Virus record (IMG/VR): IMGVR_UViG_3300030339_001709
Coordinates: 1-35,091 of that record
From: a virus
DNA: 35,091 bases
Reading direction: 5' to 3' (one strand)
Below, piece after piece: positions 23,834 through 31,907 of this stretch; within the stretch, counting starts at the first letter, position 1; each line of letters starts with the position of its first letter. The position numbers and the translations under genes are program-made. The notes beneath the pieces were generated by a model. The model worked only from the letters and a program-made list of their open reading frames with translations, made no database searches and was not told the DNA's origin.

Positions 23834-25555
23834 TCAACCAACGGAATAATTTCCAGCACCCATTGGCGAAATTTGCTTTCGTTCTGAGTCTGGTAACAGA
23901 TTACTGAATTCACCCCAAAGAAGGTACAATAGAGCAGATGACAGCTGTGTTGAGTAATATGCCTGATCTTTATACTCCAGTTCCTTTTCTGATTTTTTAT
24001 CCAGTTCCACTTGTCCTTCTGTACGTTTCAGGGGCGAATGATTGATAGAAGAAATTAATGCTTCACATTCGTTTTCATCAATCAACACATCATCACGGTT
24101 TCCTTCATTTTTTCCAAATAGTAAATTCAATAGCCTATAATGTTGGGGATAATATATTGTAGGCTGACCCAAACTCATTAATGTCACATTCCAACCTAGT
24201 TTTTGAAGTGCTGTTTTGAGTAATATGGCATCGGTATCATTAAGATCGCCTTTCAATGGATAATATTTTCGATAATGAGGATCCCGCTGATTGGCGGCTC
24301 TGTCGTAATGAAAAATTACGGACTTATTACCCGTTTTTCGTTGAGCTTGGAAAAAATCATCAAACTGTTTGGCCATTTCTTCATGCTGATCCGGGTGAAT
24401 TACCCACATATCTTTAATCACACGAAATTTCTTTTCTCGTTTATTGCGTTGAGCTATTATCAAGCTCGAAAATGGTCCTGGATCTAATCCAATTATCAGC
24501 GGCAAATCCTTATTCCAATATTTCAGATTTTTGCATGTATGTTTAAATTCTTTATCGATGGAAAAATCATCAATATTGCCGTAAGTATAGCCGTCATCAA
24601 AAGTGTGCTCTTTTCCGAATTTTCCGAAAAAACGATCTTTCACCTTATGTTTTCGAACGGCCAAAATTGAGGTATTAAGCCGATCTGTATCTTTTATGTT
24701 TTTAACCTGATTTACGATATAGTCAAGCCCTAATATTTTAATATTTGAAAATGATGAGGCTCGGACGTATAATGTTTGTCCACGTCTTAATTCGGTCAAC
24801 CGCTTAGACCACCTTTCTATATATTTAGTCAGTTTACTGATTTTTTGTTGATCTAACTTGTTTTCAGCAACGATTAATTCAGCTTTTTTCTGATCAACTT
24901 CATAAGCAATTTCTTGAATACAATCCATCAATTCAGGATTCATGTTTGCTTCGTATTTTGTAAACCAATCGTTATCAGTTTCAAAATTGGGGGTTGATGA
25001 AATACCGGTTATTCCCATAAAGTAATGAGAATGCCCAAATTTCGCACGATTGGCACGTAATGCAGGAATAATACGTTCGGTGAATTTATCCTCTGGAATT
25101 CGAAGCATTTCATCCACTAATAGGTGAGCAGCATTCTTACCAAGCATACTTTCAGGACGGTCGCACGAAACAAATTGTATTACACAACCATTGACAAAAG
25201 AAACTGTATGTTTCCAGTTGTCAATGTAAGTTTCACATTTTGCGAAATGCTTTGGCGGTTCCTTACCTATTTCAAAATATACACCCCGCTCATAGTTCTC
25301 ATAAAAGTATTCCATCAATCCGGGCAATATATTTTCAAGGATTGATTTATATGTGGAAGCAGCCAAAACAATAACAGCACCCGGAAGATCATTCTGTATC
25401 CTATCTATACGCGGTGCAAGTACGTGTGTTGTCTTACCTGATCCACGCCCTAATTCAGCAAAAAGGAATGTAGGATCGCACAGTTTTATCTTTATCTGAA
25501 TAACAGTCAGATAAACCGTTAAGAATATATCCTGAGCATACTTCTTTATTTTCAT
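23834..25555 (-). CDS. terL: Terminase large subunit
   Basis: This 573-aa motor packages DNA into proheads. The ATPase Walker A is GRGSGKTT at 36-43 and Walker B is LLVDE at 145-149 with the catalytic E149. The RNase H-like nuclease begins with IIGLDPG, where D358 is the first metal ligand, and D418 in FHYDRA is a good second one; a late acidic residue in YKDQAYYSTQLSSALL would complete the site. The start overlaps the small-subunit stop as ATGA at 25552-25555. Gene length and both active sites are intact, so packaging should work. Confidence 0.95.
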   Translation of the reverse strand: MKIKKYAQDIFLTVYLTVIQIKIKLCDPTFLFAELGRGSGKTTHVLAPRIDRIQNDLPGAVIVLAASTYKSILENILPGLMEYFYENYERGVYFEIGKEPPKHFAKCETYIDNWKHTVSFVNGCVIQFVSCDRPESMLGKNAAHLLVDEMLRIPEDKFTERIIPALRANRAKFGHSHYFMGITGISSTPNFETDNDWFTKYEANMNPELMDCIQEIAYEVDQKKAELIVAENKLDQQKISKLTKYIERWSKRLTELRRGQTLYVRASSFSNIKILGLDYIVNQVKNIKDTDRLNTSILAVRKHKVKDRFFGKFGKEHTFDDGYTYGNIDDFSIDKEFKHTCKNLKYWNKDLPLIIGLDPGPFSSLIIAQRNKREKKFRVIKDMWVIHPDQHEEMAKQFDDFFQAQRKTGNKSVIFHYDRAANQRDPHYRKYYPLKGDLNDTDAILLKTALQKLGWNVTLMSLGQPTIYYPQHYRLLNLLFGKNEGNRDDVLIDENECEALISSINHSPLKRTEGQVELDKKSEKELEYKDQAYYSTQLSSALLYLLWGEFSNLLPDSERKQISPMGAGNYSVG

Positions 25556-26163
25556 TTCTTCTGTATATCAGTAATATTCAATTCCATTTCAACCTCTCCT
25601 TTGAGTCTGCCCTTATCGTTGCCACTTATATCGAATGATTCTATAAGACTCAATGCCTGCTCGTATGCTGACAGTACACCCTTCTTGCTTACACCCATTC
25701 GTTCTAGTTGCATATCTGCTGATACTATCTGCGGTTTGAACTTAATACGATCTGGATTAATGGTGTTGGCAGATGCAGCAATCCGATAATCACGGGCACG
25801 TTCTAAGCATGTACGTGCTTCTTTAAAGTCATGTGCTACCATGTCAACCTCCCAAAGCTTCATCATTTGATCAGCATAGTAAAGGTTCCATGCCTCACTT
25901 GTGACTGAGCAATCAGAGTTGAAGTAGTTGATTGCATCGTATATACGAGTCTTACATGCGGATATAGATAGGTGTGTGTATGACTTCTGAAGTCGTTTGG
26001 CACAATCAGACACAGACGCGTAGCGTCTGAACAAATTAGATGCTTCATTAACTTGAAGTATATAGTCTGCTAGTGCAGGCGGTATGCCTGTCTTCTTTGC
26101 ATCCCGAACTTCAAGGAATCTTTCTACAACTTCAATGGGTAATTTTTGCAGATGTTCTATCAT
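25552..26163 (-). CDS. Terminase small subunit (probable)
   Basis: The 203-aa product from the ATG at 26161-26163 is helical and has an HTH-like pattern in its middle (SVSDCAKRLQKSYTHLSISA). Its C-terminal part is Glu/Asp/Lys-rich. It is translated with TerL through an ATGA overlap, which strongly suggests the DNA-recognition subunit that starts packaging. A start 14 codons upstream is possible, but the inner ATG leaves room for the promoter at 26193-26227. No family name is recognised, so the role is inferred from position. Confidence 0.68.
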   Translation of the reverse strand: MIEHLQKLPIEVVERFLEVRDAKKTGIPPALADYILQVNEASNLFRRYASVSDCAKRLQKSYTHLSISACKTRIYDAINYFNSDCSVTSEAWNLYYADQMMKLWEVDMVAHDFKEARTCLERARDYRIAASANTINPDRIKFKPQIVSADMQLERMGVSKKGVLSAYEQALSLIESFDISGNDKGRLKGEVEMELNITDIQKK

Positions 26164-26192
26164 AATTTCGACTATATGTATCTTGTTTTGAG

Positions 26193-26227
26193 CAAAACTA
26201 ATCAACTAATACATGTCGTTAAAGGAC
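26193..26227 (-). promoter_or_regulatory. Terminase operon promoter, GTCCTTTA-N19-TAGTTTTG
   Basis: Minus-strand GTCCTTTA (26220-26227) is followed after 19 bp by TAGTTTTG (26193-26200), a perfect TAnnTTTG box. It lies 30 bp before the chosen terminase small-subunit start and downstream of a terminator. Confidence 0.65.
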
Positions 26228-26456
26228 TATTCTAAGTATTAATGAGCCAAAAGCGATACATTTTTGCTATCTCAGCACCCAATATGAGCAACTATACGTA
26301 ACCTGCTGATATAAATAGCCTAATCATATATCCCTTTTTTCATGCACTCTCGCATTACAAATCCAAAACTCAGCGGAACGGAGGAGACAGAGACATTTTG
26401 CGTTTTTGTTTGAGTCGTAGAAACATCATAGTTCCGATTATTAGACATTTATGTAT
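26228..26456 (-). other. Intergenic spacer with an unassigned conserved-looking block
   Basis: No gene is supported here. The block at 26320-26400 is richer in GC than its surroundings. On the minus strand one short frame reads PLSFGFVMRECMKKGIYD and ends at a TAG (26320-26322), but the length is too short for a confident gene. A leader RNA or a dispersed element is possible. Confidence 0.35.
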
Positions 26457-26487
26457 AAAAAAAATATCAGATTGCTTGAATCTGATA
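26457..26487 (-). terminator. Terminator after the capsid/tail-chaperone operon
   Basis: TATCAGATT (26465-26473) pairs exactly with AATCTGATA (26479-26487) around a 5-nt loop, followed on the minus strand by a run of eight T. It separates the capsid unit from the terminase unit. Confidence 0.85.
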
Positions 26488-26534
26488 CTTTTTGAAGTAA
26501 AACCGCATATTTTATTGAAAATTCCAACTTCTAA

Positions 26535-26906
26535 TCATTTTAAAAGTTGCTTTAATATCTCATGCCGGATTTTTGCACGGGAAAGGTTGAGCTCCCAACT
26601 CTGAAGTTCTTCATCCGATTTGTATTTCTTTGTCCGGATCTGACTTTCGATGCGGCGAATGTTCTGAACAATGTTGGTTACCTGATTTAAAAATTCGGCT
26701 GGATTCTCAGCCTTTAAATTGGCTAGTTCGGTATATTGATCATTTGAAAACTTACGGGAGCGTGTGAGGCTGTGAATGTACAAAAATGCACCAGTGTCAT
26801 TGTAGGATTGTAGTTCCCGGTGTGCGGATTGATTGCGGATATCGCACTCAACCATTTCAAGTGCTAGATCAGTATGCTCATCTATTAAAACATCAATCTC
26901 CTGCAT
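26535..26906 (-). CDS. Tail-assembly-chaperone-like extension ORF (123 aa from first ATG)
   Basis: The product from the ATG at 26906 is helical and charged (LQSYNDTGAFLYIHSLTRSR). The frame is open for 37 more codons upstream, to 27017, with protein-like sequence (NTDPDIQTCILLYDERVNTY) but no ATG, GTG or TTG, up to an A9 run in the preceding gene. This suggests expression as a -1 frameshift extension, as in the gpG/gpGT tail chaperones of siphoviruses. An independent protein from 26906 is also possible. A terminator follows at 26457-26487. Confidence 0.7.
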   Translation of the reverse strand: MQEIDVLIDEHTDLALEMVECDIRNQSAHRELQSYNDTGAFLYIHSLTRSRKFSNDQYTELANLKAENPAEFLNQVTNIVQNIRRIESQIRTKKYKSDEELQSWELNLSRAKIRHEILKQLLK

Positions 26907-26983
26907 GCGACGGTAAGTGTTTACTCGTTCATCATACAGGAGAATGCATGTTTGAATATCTGGATCGGTATTGTTCGACCAGG

Positions 26984-27520
26984 CTATTCTTGGGAATTCG
27001 TCAGATTTTTGTCGCTTTTTTTTTCATTTTCTACGACTGGTGATTCTTCTTTAGTTTCATCAGTGTTTATATTGGCGGCTTCTTTCGCTATTAATTCAGC
27101 AGCATCAGCTTCCTCTTTGGCTTTCAGTTCAGCATCTTCTTTCGCTTTTAATTCTGCAGCATCAGCTTCCTCTTTGGCTTTCAGTTCAGCATCTTCTTTC
27201 GCTTTTAATTCTGCAGCGTCAGCTTCCTCTTTGGCTTTCAATTCAGCAGCTTCTTTCGCTTTTAATTCTGCAGTAACTGCTTCCTCTTTAGTCAGCCTAT
27301 TTGCTTCAATTTCGTCCTGAGAAACTTTGTCCAACAGTGAATAAATGATCTGACCATGCAGACGATCTATGTTGTATCGGTTGACACGGGCAAGTTCGTT
27401 GTTGAGATGTGACAATGGAAAGTGTTTTTTAAACAGATTCAGGTCTGTATAAAAATGCTCCTGTACCCGCAATGAATGCGAGGCCTTTGTTTTTTCGGAT
27501 ATGGTTAATTGCTTTTTCAT
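26984..27520 (-). CDS. Repeat-rich protein, tail-assembly-chaperone candidate
   Basis: The 178-aa product starts at the ATG 27518-27520 (MKKQLTISEKTKASHSLRVQ); a GTG nine codons upstream lies in a palindrome and is less likely. Residues 1-75 are an ordinary helical domain. About 80-145 holds repeats of the type AELKAKEEADAAELKAKEDA, an Ala/Glu/Lys helix array. The tail is Glu/Lys-rich and ends with an A9 slip site. It follows the tail-tube candidate, which is where siphoviruses place the tail-assembly chaperones that coat the tape measure. The repeat number probably varies between relatives. Confidence 0.65.
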   Translation of the reverse strand: MKKQLTISEKTKASHSLRVQEHFYTDLNLFKKHFPLSHLNNELARVNRYNIDRLHGQIIYSLLDKVSQDEIEANRLTKEEAVTAELKAKEAAELKAKEEADAAELKAKEDAELKAKEEADAAELKAKEDAELKAKEEADAAELIAKEAANINTDETKEESPVVENEKKSDKNLTNSQE

Positions 27521-27535
27521 ATTTTGTGTTTTATA

Positions 27536-27563
27536 GTAGAGACACACGGTTGTGTGTCTCTAC
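27536..27563. repeat. Perfect 12-bp palindrome GTAGAGACACAC/GTGTGTCTCTAC
   Basis: The two arms are separated by GGTT and lie in the 66-bp gap between the tail-tube candidate and the repeat-rich gene. On the plus strand AGTTTTT follows, and on the minus strand TATAAAAC, so a weak terminator or an RNA-stability hairpin is possible. The GTAGAGAC...GTCTCTAC form resembles small dispersed palindromes known in several bacterial groups. Confidence 0.75.
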
Positions 27564-27585
27564 AGTTTTTATACAATTAATAAAC

Positions 27586-28389
27586 CTATGATCTATACAC
27601 TTCGTAGAAAGCGTAGCCGGTACCCGTTTTTGTAATTGCAAACGAAATTGAATTTCCAACCTTAGCTGAGAATGATACTCCCGATTTCAGAATGAATTTA
27701 TCTGAGTTATTGATTACAGTCGGGAATACAACCCCGGCACCTTGCAACTCAATGATACGACCCACATCGGCATCTGTCACACCTGTGATATCTGTCAGTG
27801 TTTTGGCTGTTGCATTGTCCGTAAGTAGATATAGGGATATAACTCCCAATCCAAATGTAGTTCCGTCTGCTAGTTGAATAGTAAGAGGATCCTCACGAAT
27901 GATCGGACCATCGTAGAACCAGAATGGTTCAGGACAATCACCACCTTCGAGCGAAAGTTCTACACCAGCAATATTGCTCACATCACCAATGGATTTCAGT
28001 TTAATTGTCAATCCACTTGAACATGGTGAACCGGCAATAAATTTCTGTCCGTCTGAACAACGCTCCCAAATGAGAACGACTTCAAGACCCAGATTAGCAT
28101 ATACCCATTGAAGAGTCGGTTTACTAATACCATCCAAAGTGAGTGCAACAGTTTGTTTACCTTCGTAAGGAGAAGAACCAGCTGCTGTAGATGGCTTAAT
28201 TGTGTTTACCCGGCAATCAATGTATTTATGTGTTTTTCCGGCCAACAATACATTGGTGGAAATGGTAGCATTGACGGCTTTCGGGAAATTATCAATATCA
28301 ACATCAGTTAACAATGCTATATAAGCACGATATTTAATCGACGTGCTTTTTTCATTGTTGTTATTATTTTTTGTTATATCGAATAACAT
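27586..28389 (-). CDS. Major tail (tube) protein candidate
   Basis: The 267-aa product is strand-rich and Gly/Thr/Ser-rich, with VELSLEGGDCPEPFWFYDGP near residues 142-161, in keeping with beta-barrel tube proteins. It follows the capsid gene and precedes the chaperone-like pair, the usual place of the major tail protein. The C-terminal 90 residues (ADVGRIIELQGAGVVFP) may be a separate Ig-like or decoration domain. A head-decoration protein is the main alternative. The N-terminus has a run of five Asn. Confidence 0.62.
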   Translation of the reverse strand: MLFDITKNNNNNEKSTSIKYRAYIALLTDVDIDNFPKAVNATISTNVLLAGKTHKYIDCRVNTIKPSTAAGSSPYEGKQTVALTLDGISKPTLQWVYANLGLEVVLIWERCSDGQKFIAGSPCSSGLTIKLKSIGDVSNIAGVELSLEGGDCPEPFWFYDGPIIREDPLTIQLADGTTFGLGVISLYLLTDNATAKTLTDITGVTDADVGRIIELQGAGVVFPTVINNSDKFILKSGVSFSAKVGNSISFAITKTGTGYAFYEVYRS

Positions 28390-28419
28390 ATTATTTAAGT
28401 TTTTAAGGGTGAATAACTA

Positions 28420-28441
28420 TCAGGTGGCCGAAGCCACCTGA
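28420..28441 (-). other. UUCG-loop hairpin between capsid and tail-tube genes
   Basis: On the minus strand TCAGGTGGC and GCCACCTGA form a perfect 9-bp stem around TTCG, a very stable tetraloop. No T-run follows. It is more likely a stability or processing hairpin that raises capsid mRNA level relative to downstream genes than a full terminator. Confidence 0.6.
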
Positions 28442-28449
28442 ATTATATG

Positions 28450-30429
28450 TTAGACAGTTGTCACTTTACGTTCGAGTTCCAAGAATTTTCCTGTCGGTTT
28501 AGTCACAATTTTAGCTTCACCGTCGACAGTTTCCGTCACATCGTGAAGTTCAGCATACACCTTGATGTAGTCGCCAGCTGCTGCTGGTACGAAATCAGAA
28601 CCTATTGTAGAGAATACCCCTGACTTAGCAAGTTTACATCCTGCAAATGCATCGGTGGCAACTAATTTGTATACAAACTCATGACTAAAATTAGTCACAG
28701 TTGTAACCGGTGTGTTACCTGTAATTTCAAACAAGGTATTTGCCTTGAACGAAATTGAATCAGCCAATGCTAAATCGGAAGCAGGGAAGTTGGTAAAAAT
28801 CCACTGGAACTCACGGTTTGCAGCCAATTGATCAGCCATTGTTTTGTACTTAATTCCGGCACGAAGTACTCCTGAACCTTCTTTCCAACGCGAAAATGCG
28901 ATAAGCGTTTCCATCCATTGTTGGTAATTGAATGCCAACATTTCCATTGGTTTGTCTTCGTAGTTTTCTACATTGTTAGGCAACGTGATCCAAACTTTGA
29001 AGCAATTCATTGGCATATTAGGTACCCATACAATTGCATCAGGTGAAAGGTCTACCAATGCGTTTCCGGTTGATCCGGTAAAGTCATCTGCCAATTGGTA
29101 CTTGGCCCTATACGCACGTTTGTACCATTGTTTGTGACGGGCATTACCATAGATTTGATACCCGGTCATGTCCGGAACTACTTCGTTGGTATTGTCCCAC
29201 AAAGTTTCGTAAACATCTAACATCGAAGTGTGATCGTACACTCCTAATTCTGAGAAAGGAAGAATTTTCAAATCTTCTTCAACACGTTCGATAGCACGTA
29301 ATGCACCATCAGCACCTAAAAGAGCAGGGTTGGAAGTTACGTTTTGCAATGGAACGCGAACACCACATACACGACGACGATTTTGTTCGTTGAGTAGAAT
29401 CTGACCAAAGTAAACCAAAATCCATTCAATGAATGTCCACTTGATTGGGTTGGATCCTTCGCGGTTCAGATAACCGATATACAGTTTTTCTAACTTGATC
29501 ATGTCTTCAAACTTGAATTTGAAACCAAGATCGATAACTGAATACACTTCGGCTGCAAAATTTACGTTTCCTTTGAAATTATCTCCAGAACGATATCCCT
29601 GAGAAAGCTCACCAAAGTTAGCGGTTGGTGCAAATTCCTTATTTTGGATATTTGAAACAACAGGGAATATGGAAGCTACTGACGGAATGGTACGGAAGTA
29701 TGCCAGAATCAAATCGGTACGACGTACAGAATATTCAGGAGCTCCGGCATCATCTAAGCCGGAGTAATCCATTCCGCTTTCGCCAGCAATCATTTGTTTG
29801 TAATCCAATGCCCCAAGCAGATTGCTTGCATCCAACGAAGCCATACGATTACGTACAGTTCCGGCAAATGCTTTGAAATCTGTAATAAACATTTCTTTAT
29901 CTCCCTCGCTTAGATTTTCGCCATGAGGTTTACGAGTAATAAATGTTTCGTTGTACCATTTTCCACGGGCAAACATCGGAGCTTCCAAACCAAACAGGTG
30001 AGTAGCTGTGTGAGCAGTTTTGCCTAATACAGTTGCCAACATACGAGAAGATCCAGCTGCCGAAGATGCTTGTACAGCGGGTACCTGAACAGGTTCCGGT
30101 TCGGCAGCTAATGCTGCAATCTGTTGCTGTTGGTTTTGAGCTGTAGTGATTAAGGTTTGTACAGCTGCAGGAGCTGTTTGTGGAGCCTTTGCTGGTTCTA
30201 CACTCAAAAGAGTTGCTATTGAAGCAATGTCTTCCGCTGATAAAAGAGTTTGCTCCATTTCGGCAGGCTCATCCAAAGCGCGATCTGCTTCAAATGTGAT
30301 GTTGTGAGTTTCCTCATACTTAGCGAAAATAAGCTTTTGTTCGTCTGCTGTTAAAGTTCCTGCTTTAACTTGCTCAGAGTAGCCAAGAGCTACAATCAAC
30401 GCCATAAAACGTTTTTGCCACTTTTTCAT
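28450..30429 (-). CDS. Major capsid protein with N-terminal scaffold-like domain
   Basis: The 659-aa product combines an N-terminal part of about 130 residues rich in Ala, Gln and Glu (TTAQNQQQQIAALAAEPEPV) with a long body that fits an HK97-type capsid protein. The first part looks like a delta/scaffold domain, which the neighbouring protease would remove during maturation; a cut in the Ala/Ser-rich linker near residues 115-130 (VPAVQASSAAGSSRMLATVL) is plausible. Length is above the usual 300-400 aa. It follows the protease gene by 6 bp, as usual for the protease-capsid pair. No tape or tail motifs are seen. Confidence 0.85.
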   Translation of the reverse strand: MKKWQKRFMALIVALGYSEQVKAGTLTADEQKLIFAKYEETHNITFEADRALDEPAEMEQTLLSAEDIASIATLLSVEPAKAPQTAPAAVQTLITTAQNQQQQIAALAAEPEPVQVPAVQASSAAGSSRMLATVLGKTAHTATHLFGLEAPMFARGKWYNETFITRKPHGENLSEGDKEMFITDFKAFAGTVRNRMASLDASNLLGALDYKQMIAGESGMDYSGLDDAGAPEYSVRRTDLILAYFRTIPSVASIFPVVSNIQNKEFAPTANFGELSQGYRSGDNFKGNVNFAAEVYSVIDLGFKFKFEDMIKLEKLYIGYLNREGSNPIKWTFIEWILVYFGQILLNEQNRRRVCGVRVPLQNVTSNPALLGADGALRAIERVEEDLKILPFSELGVYDHTSMLDVYETLWDNTNEVVPDMTGYQIYGNARHKQWYKRAYRAKYQLADDFTGSTGNALVDLSPDAIVWVPNMPMNCFKVWITLPNNVENYEDKPMEMLAFNYQQWMETLIAFSRWKEGSGVLRAGIKYKTMADQLAANREFQWIFTNFPASDLALADSISFKANTLFEITGNTPVTTVTNFSHEFVYKLVATDAFAGCKLAKSGVFSTIGSDFVPAAAGDYIKVYAELHDVTETVDGEAKIVTKPTGKFLELERKVTTV

Positions 30430-30435
30430 ACTTTT

Positions 30436-31353
30436 TTAAAATTTTAATTGTGAGTAAATACTTTTGTTTGTGTTTGCTATGTTTTGAACCTCAGCAATTG
30501 CTTGGTTTAGGTTCATAAGTCCGTCGATAGCCTTGTATGTTATTGCATCGTAGGCATAAAATTCGCGCCCCTCCAAAATACCTTCTACCGATTGATCAAT
30601 TTTTGGACGACCTTCTTTTATTATATTTTGGAAATGAAGTGCAAAAGGGGTTAGAGATTCATCGATCATCGGTTTATCGTTTCCGTTTAAAGCTTCACGA
30701 AATGGAAGATTTTTAAATTTTGATTCTGGAGGATAAATGGATATGATTTTAACCCCGGCATTTTCGAGCATTTTGCTCTGATCAATCAATTGTGCAAAGG
30801 TTCCGATTGATCCCCATTTGCACATTCTATTGGTTGCGCCAACTTTATTGCAAAATGAAGCAGCATAAGCTCCACCCGATTCGCACATGCCATCAATCAA
30901 CCCAATGCTTGGTTTGGTACGGTTGCGCATGGCATCTTCGAGTTGAAAAATAGAATCGGTAGTTCCACCTGGTGTATTAAAAAGCAAAACGGTACCTGCA
31001 ATATTGGAAGCTGCATCTGCCTGCCGAATAAGATTGGCAATTGAATCCATACCCATTATATATTTATAGGCATCCCAATCTATCCCGGAATATTTCATCA
31101 TCATGCCTATAATGGGTAGAATAACCACAGATCCATCTTCGTAACCGGCAAATGGTCCGTTGTCGTCGCAATCGTCCATACAATCTGAACAGATCATATT
31201 TGGGTGCAATTTTGGCATGGTTGGCTTGATGCTTTTATCGCCGGTATAATGTGATGATGAAATAAGCCGTGAAATAAGTAATTCGGCTTCGGTGATGGCC
31301 GATTCGGCCAAAAGAAGTGGTGATGATGTGAGTTCGGTGAGTAGGTTTGTCAT
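30436..31353 (-). CDS. Prohead protease, S49/SppA-like
   Basis: The 305-aa product should process the capsid scaffold. It has the ClpP-crotonase fold of S49 peptidases: LLFNTPGGTTDS at about 123-134, catalytic Ser159 in CESGGAYAAS, and K214 in PPESKFKNLPFRE as the likely general base of the Ser-Lys dyad. A cysteine cluster CSDCMDDC at 55-62 could bind a metal and is unusual here. The start ATG at 31351-31353 is the end of a perfect 28-bp palindrome. It directly precedes the capsid gene. Confidence 0.85.
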   Translation of the reverse strand: MTNLLTELTSSPLLLAESAITEAELLISRLISSSHYTGDKSIKPTMPKLHPNMICSDCMDDCDDNGPFAGYEDGSVVILPIIGMMMKYSGIDWDAYKYIMGMDSIANLIRQADAASNIAGTVLLFNTPGGTTDSIFQLEDAMRNRTKPSIGLIDGMCESGGAYAASFCNKVGATNRMCKWGSIGTFAQLIDQSKMLENAGVKIISIYPPESKFKNLPFREALNGNDKPMIDESLTPFALHFQNIIKEGRPKIDQSVEGILEGREFYAYDAITYKAIDGLMNLNQAIAEVQNIANTNKSIYSQLKF

Positions 31354-31378
31354 TGCACTATAAATTTATAGTGCAATG
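31351..31378. repeat. Perfect 28-bp palindrome at the protease start codon
   Basis: CATTGCACTATAAA (31351-31364) is followed by its exact reverse complement (31365-31378). On the minus-strand RNA the last three bases are the AUG of the protease gene, so the start is paired in the hairpin. Confidence 0.9.
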
Positions 31379-31410
31379 TTACTTATTATATAATGTCAGC
31401 GAAATGACAA

Positions 31411-31779
31411 TTATAATGCGGACTGGCGGGTAAAAGTGATGGTGGCTGTTACTTTATTGTCTGAGTAAATTTTTCGTACGGGATAGTTCTGTGACCCGAC
31501 AATGATTATTTCACCGGCATTATACAACCGAAGTATATAATTTTCTTTTCGGTTAAATAAATCGGATACATCGGCAACATCGGCAACAACAGTAACAACT
31601 TCTTTCAGAATTGCGCCAGCCGACGGGGTTTCGGTGTCGCTCTGATAAACAATTTTACTTTTCGATGATATTCGAGTGAACGATGCACCGGAATTCAATG
31701 TGATCACGCCATCGTCGTCGGACTCTACATCCGCGGTATGAACGTAATCAAGATAGTTACAAATTACATATTTTTTCAT
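31411..31779 (-). CDS. Hypothetical phage protein, 122 aa
   Basis: The product is strand-rich with an acidic VESDDDGVITLNSG near residues 18-31 and a C-terminal KVTATITFTRQSAL. No family is recognised. It lies 57 bp upstream of the protease gene and about 130 bp downstream of the 161-aa gene, with repeats in that gap. A small virion or decoration role is possible, but the sequence gives no proof. There is no signal peptide or membrane segment. Confidence 0.55.
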   Translation of the reverse strand: MKKYVICNYLDYVHTADVESDDDGVITLNSGASFTRISSKSKIVYQSDTETPSAGAILKEVVTVVADVADVSDLFNRKENYILRLYNAGEIIIVGSQNYPVRKIYSDNKVTATITFTRQSAL

Positions 31780-31814
31780 ATTAATCTATTATTAATCAAT
31801 TATTTGTGTACACT

Positions 31815-31863
31815 CCGACGCTTTTCGGACGTTTTTCGGACGTTTTTCAGTGATTTAAAGGAC
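31815..31863. repeat. Three 11-bp tandem repeats next to a TAAAGGAC motif
   Basis: CGGACGTTTTT occurs at 31826-31836 and 31837-31847, and CCGACGCTTTT at 31815-31825. The motif TAAAGGAC (31856-31863; GTCCTTTA on the minus strand) follows. Unlike the other four intergenic copies, no TTTG box lies 19 bp away. The repeats may bind a regulator or be a replaced promoter. Confidence 0.65.
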
Positions 31864-31907
31864 TGTAGACGCCACTTGCTTAGTGATTTTGCACCTGTTT
31901 TTTGACA

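Larger units (their letters stand above)
26535..27520 (-). other. Candidate -1 programmed frameshift product (about 328 aa)
   Basis: In the 178-aa gene the codons GAA AAA AAA AGC (27025-27014) contain the in-frame slippery heptamer A AAA AAA. A -1 slip gives AAG CGA CAA at 27017 and continues without stop through the downstream gene. The zero frame stops 31 bases later at 26984-26986. The product would join 168 residues, 37 bridging residues and the 123-residue part. The alternative is a homopolymer error or a mutation that split one gene. Confidence 0.6.

Noticed and set aside
26952-27320. Plus-strand frame with Ala/Ser/Phe repeats
   Set aside because: It is the antisense image of the Ala/Glu/Lys repeats in the gene at 26984-27520.
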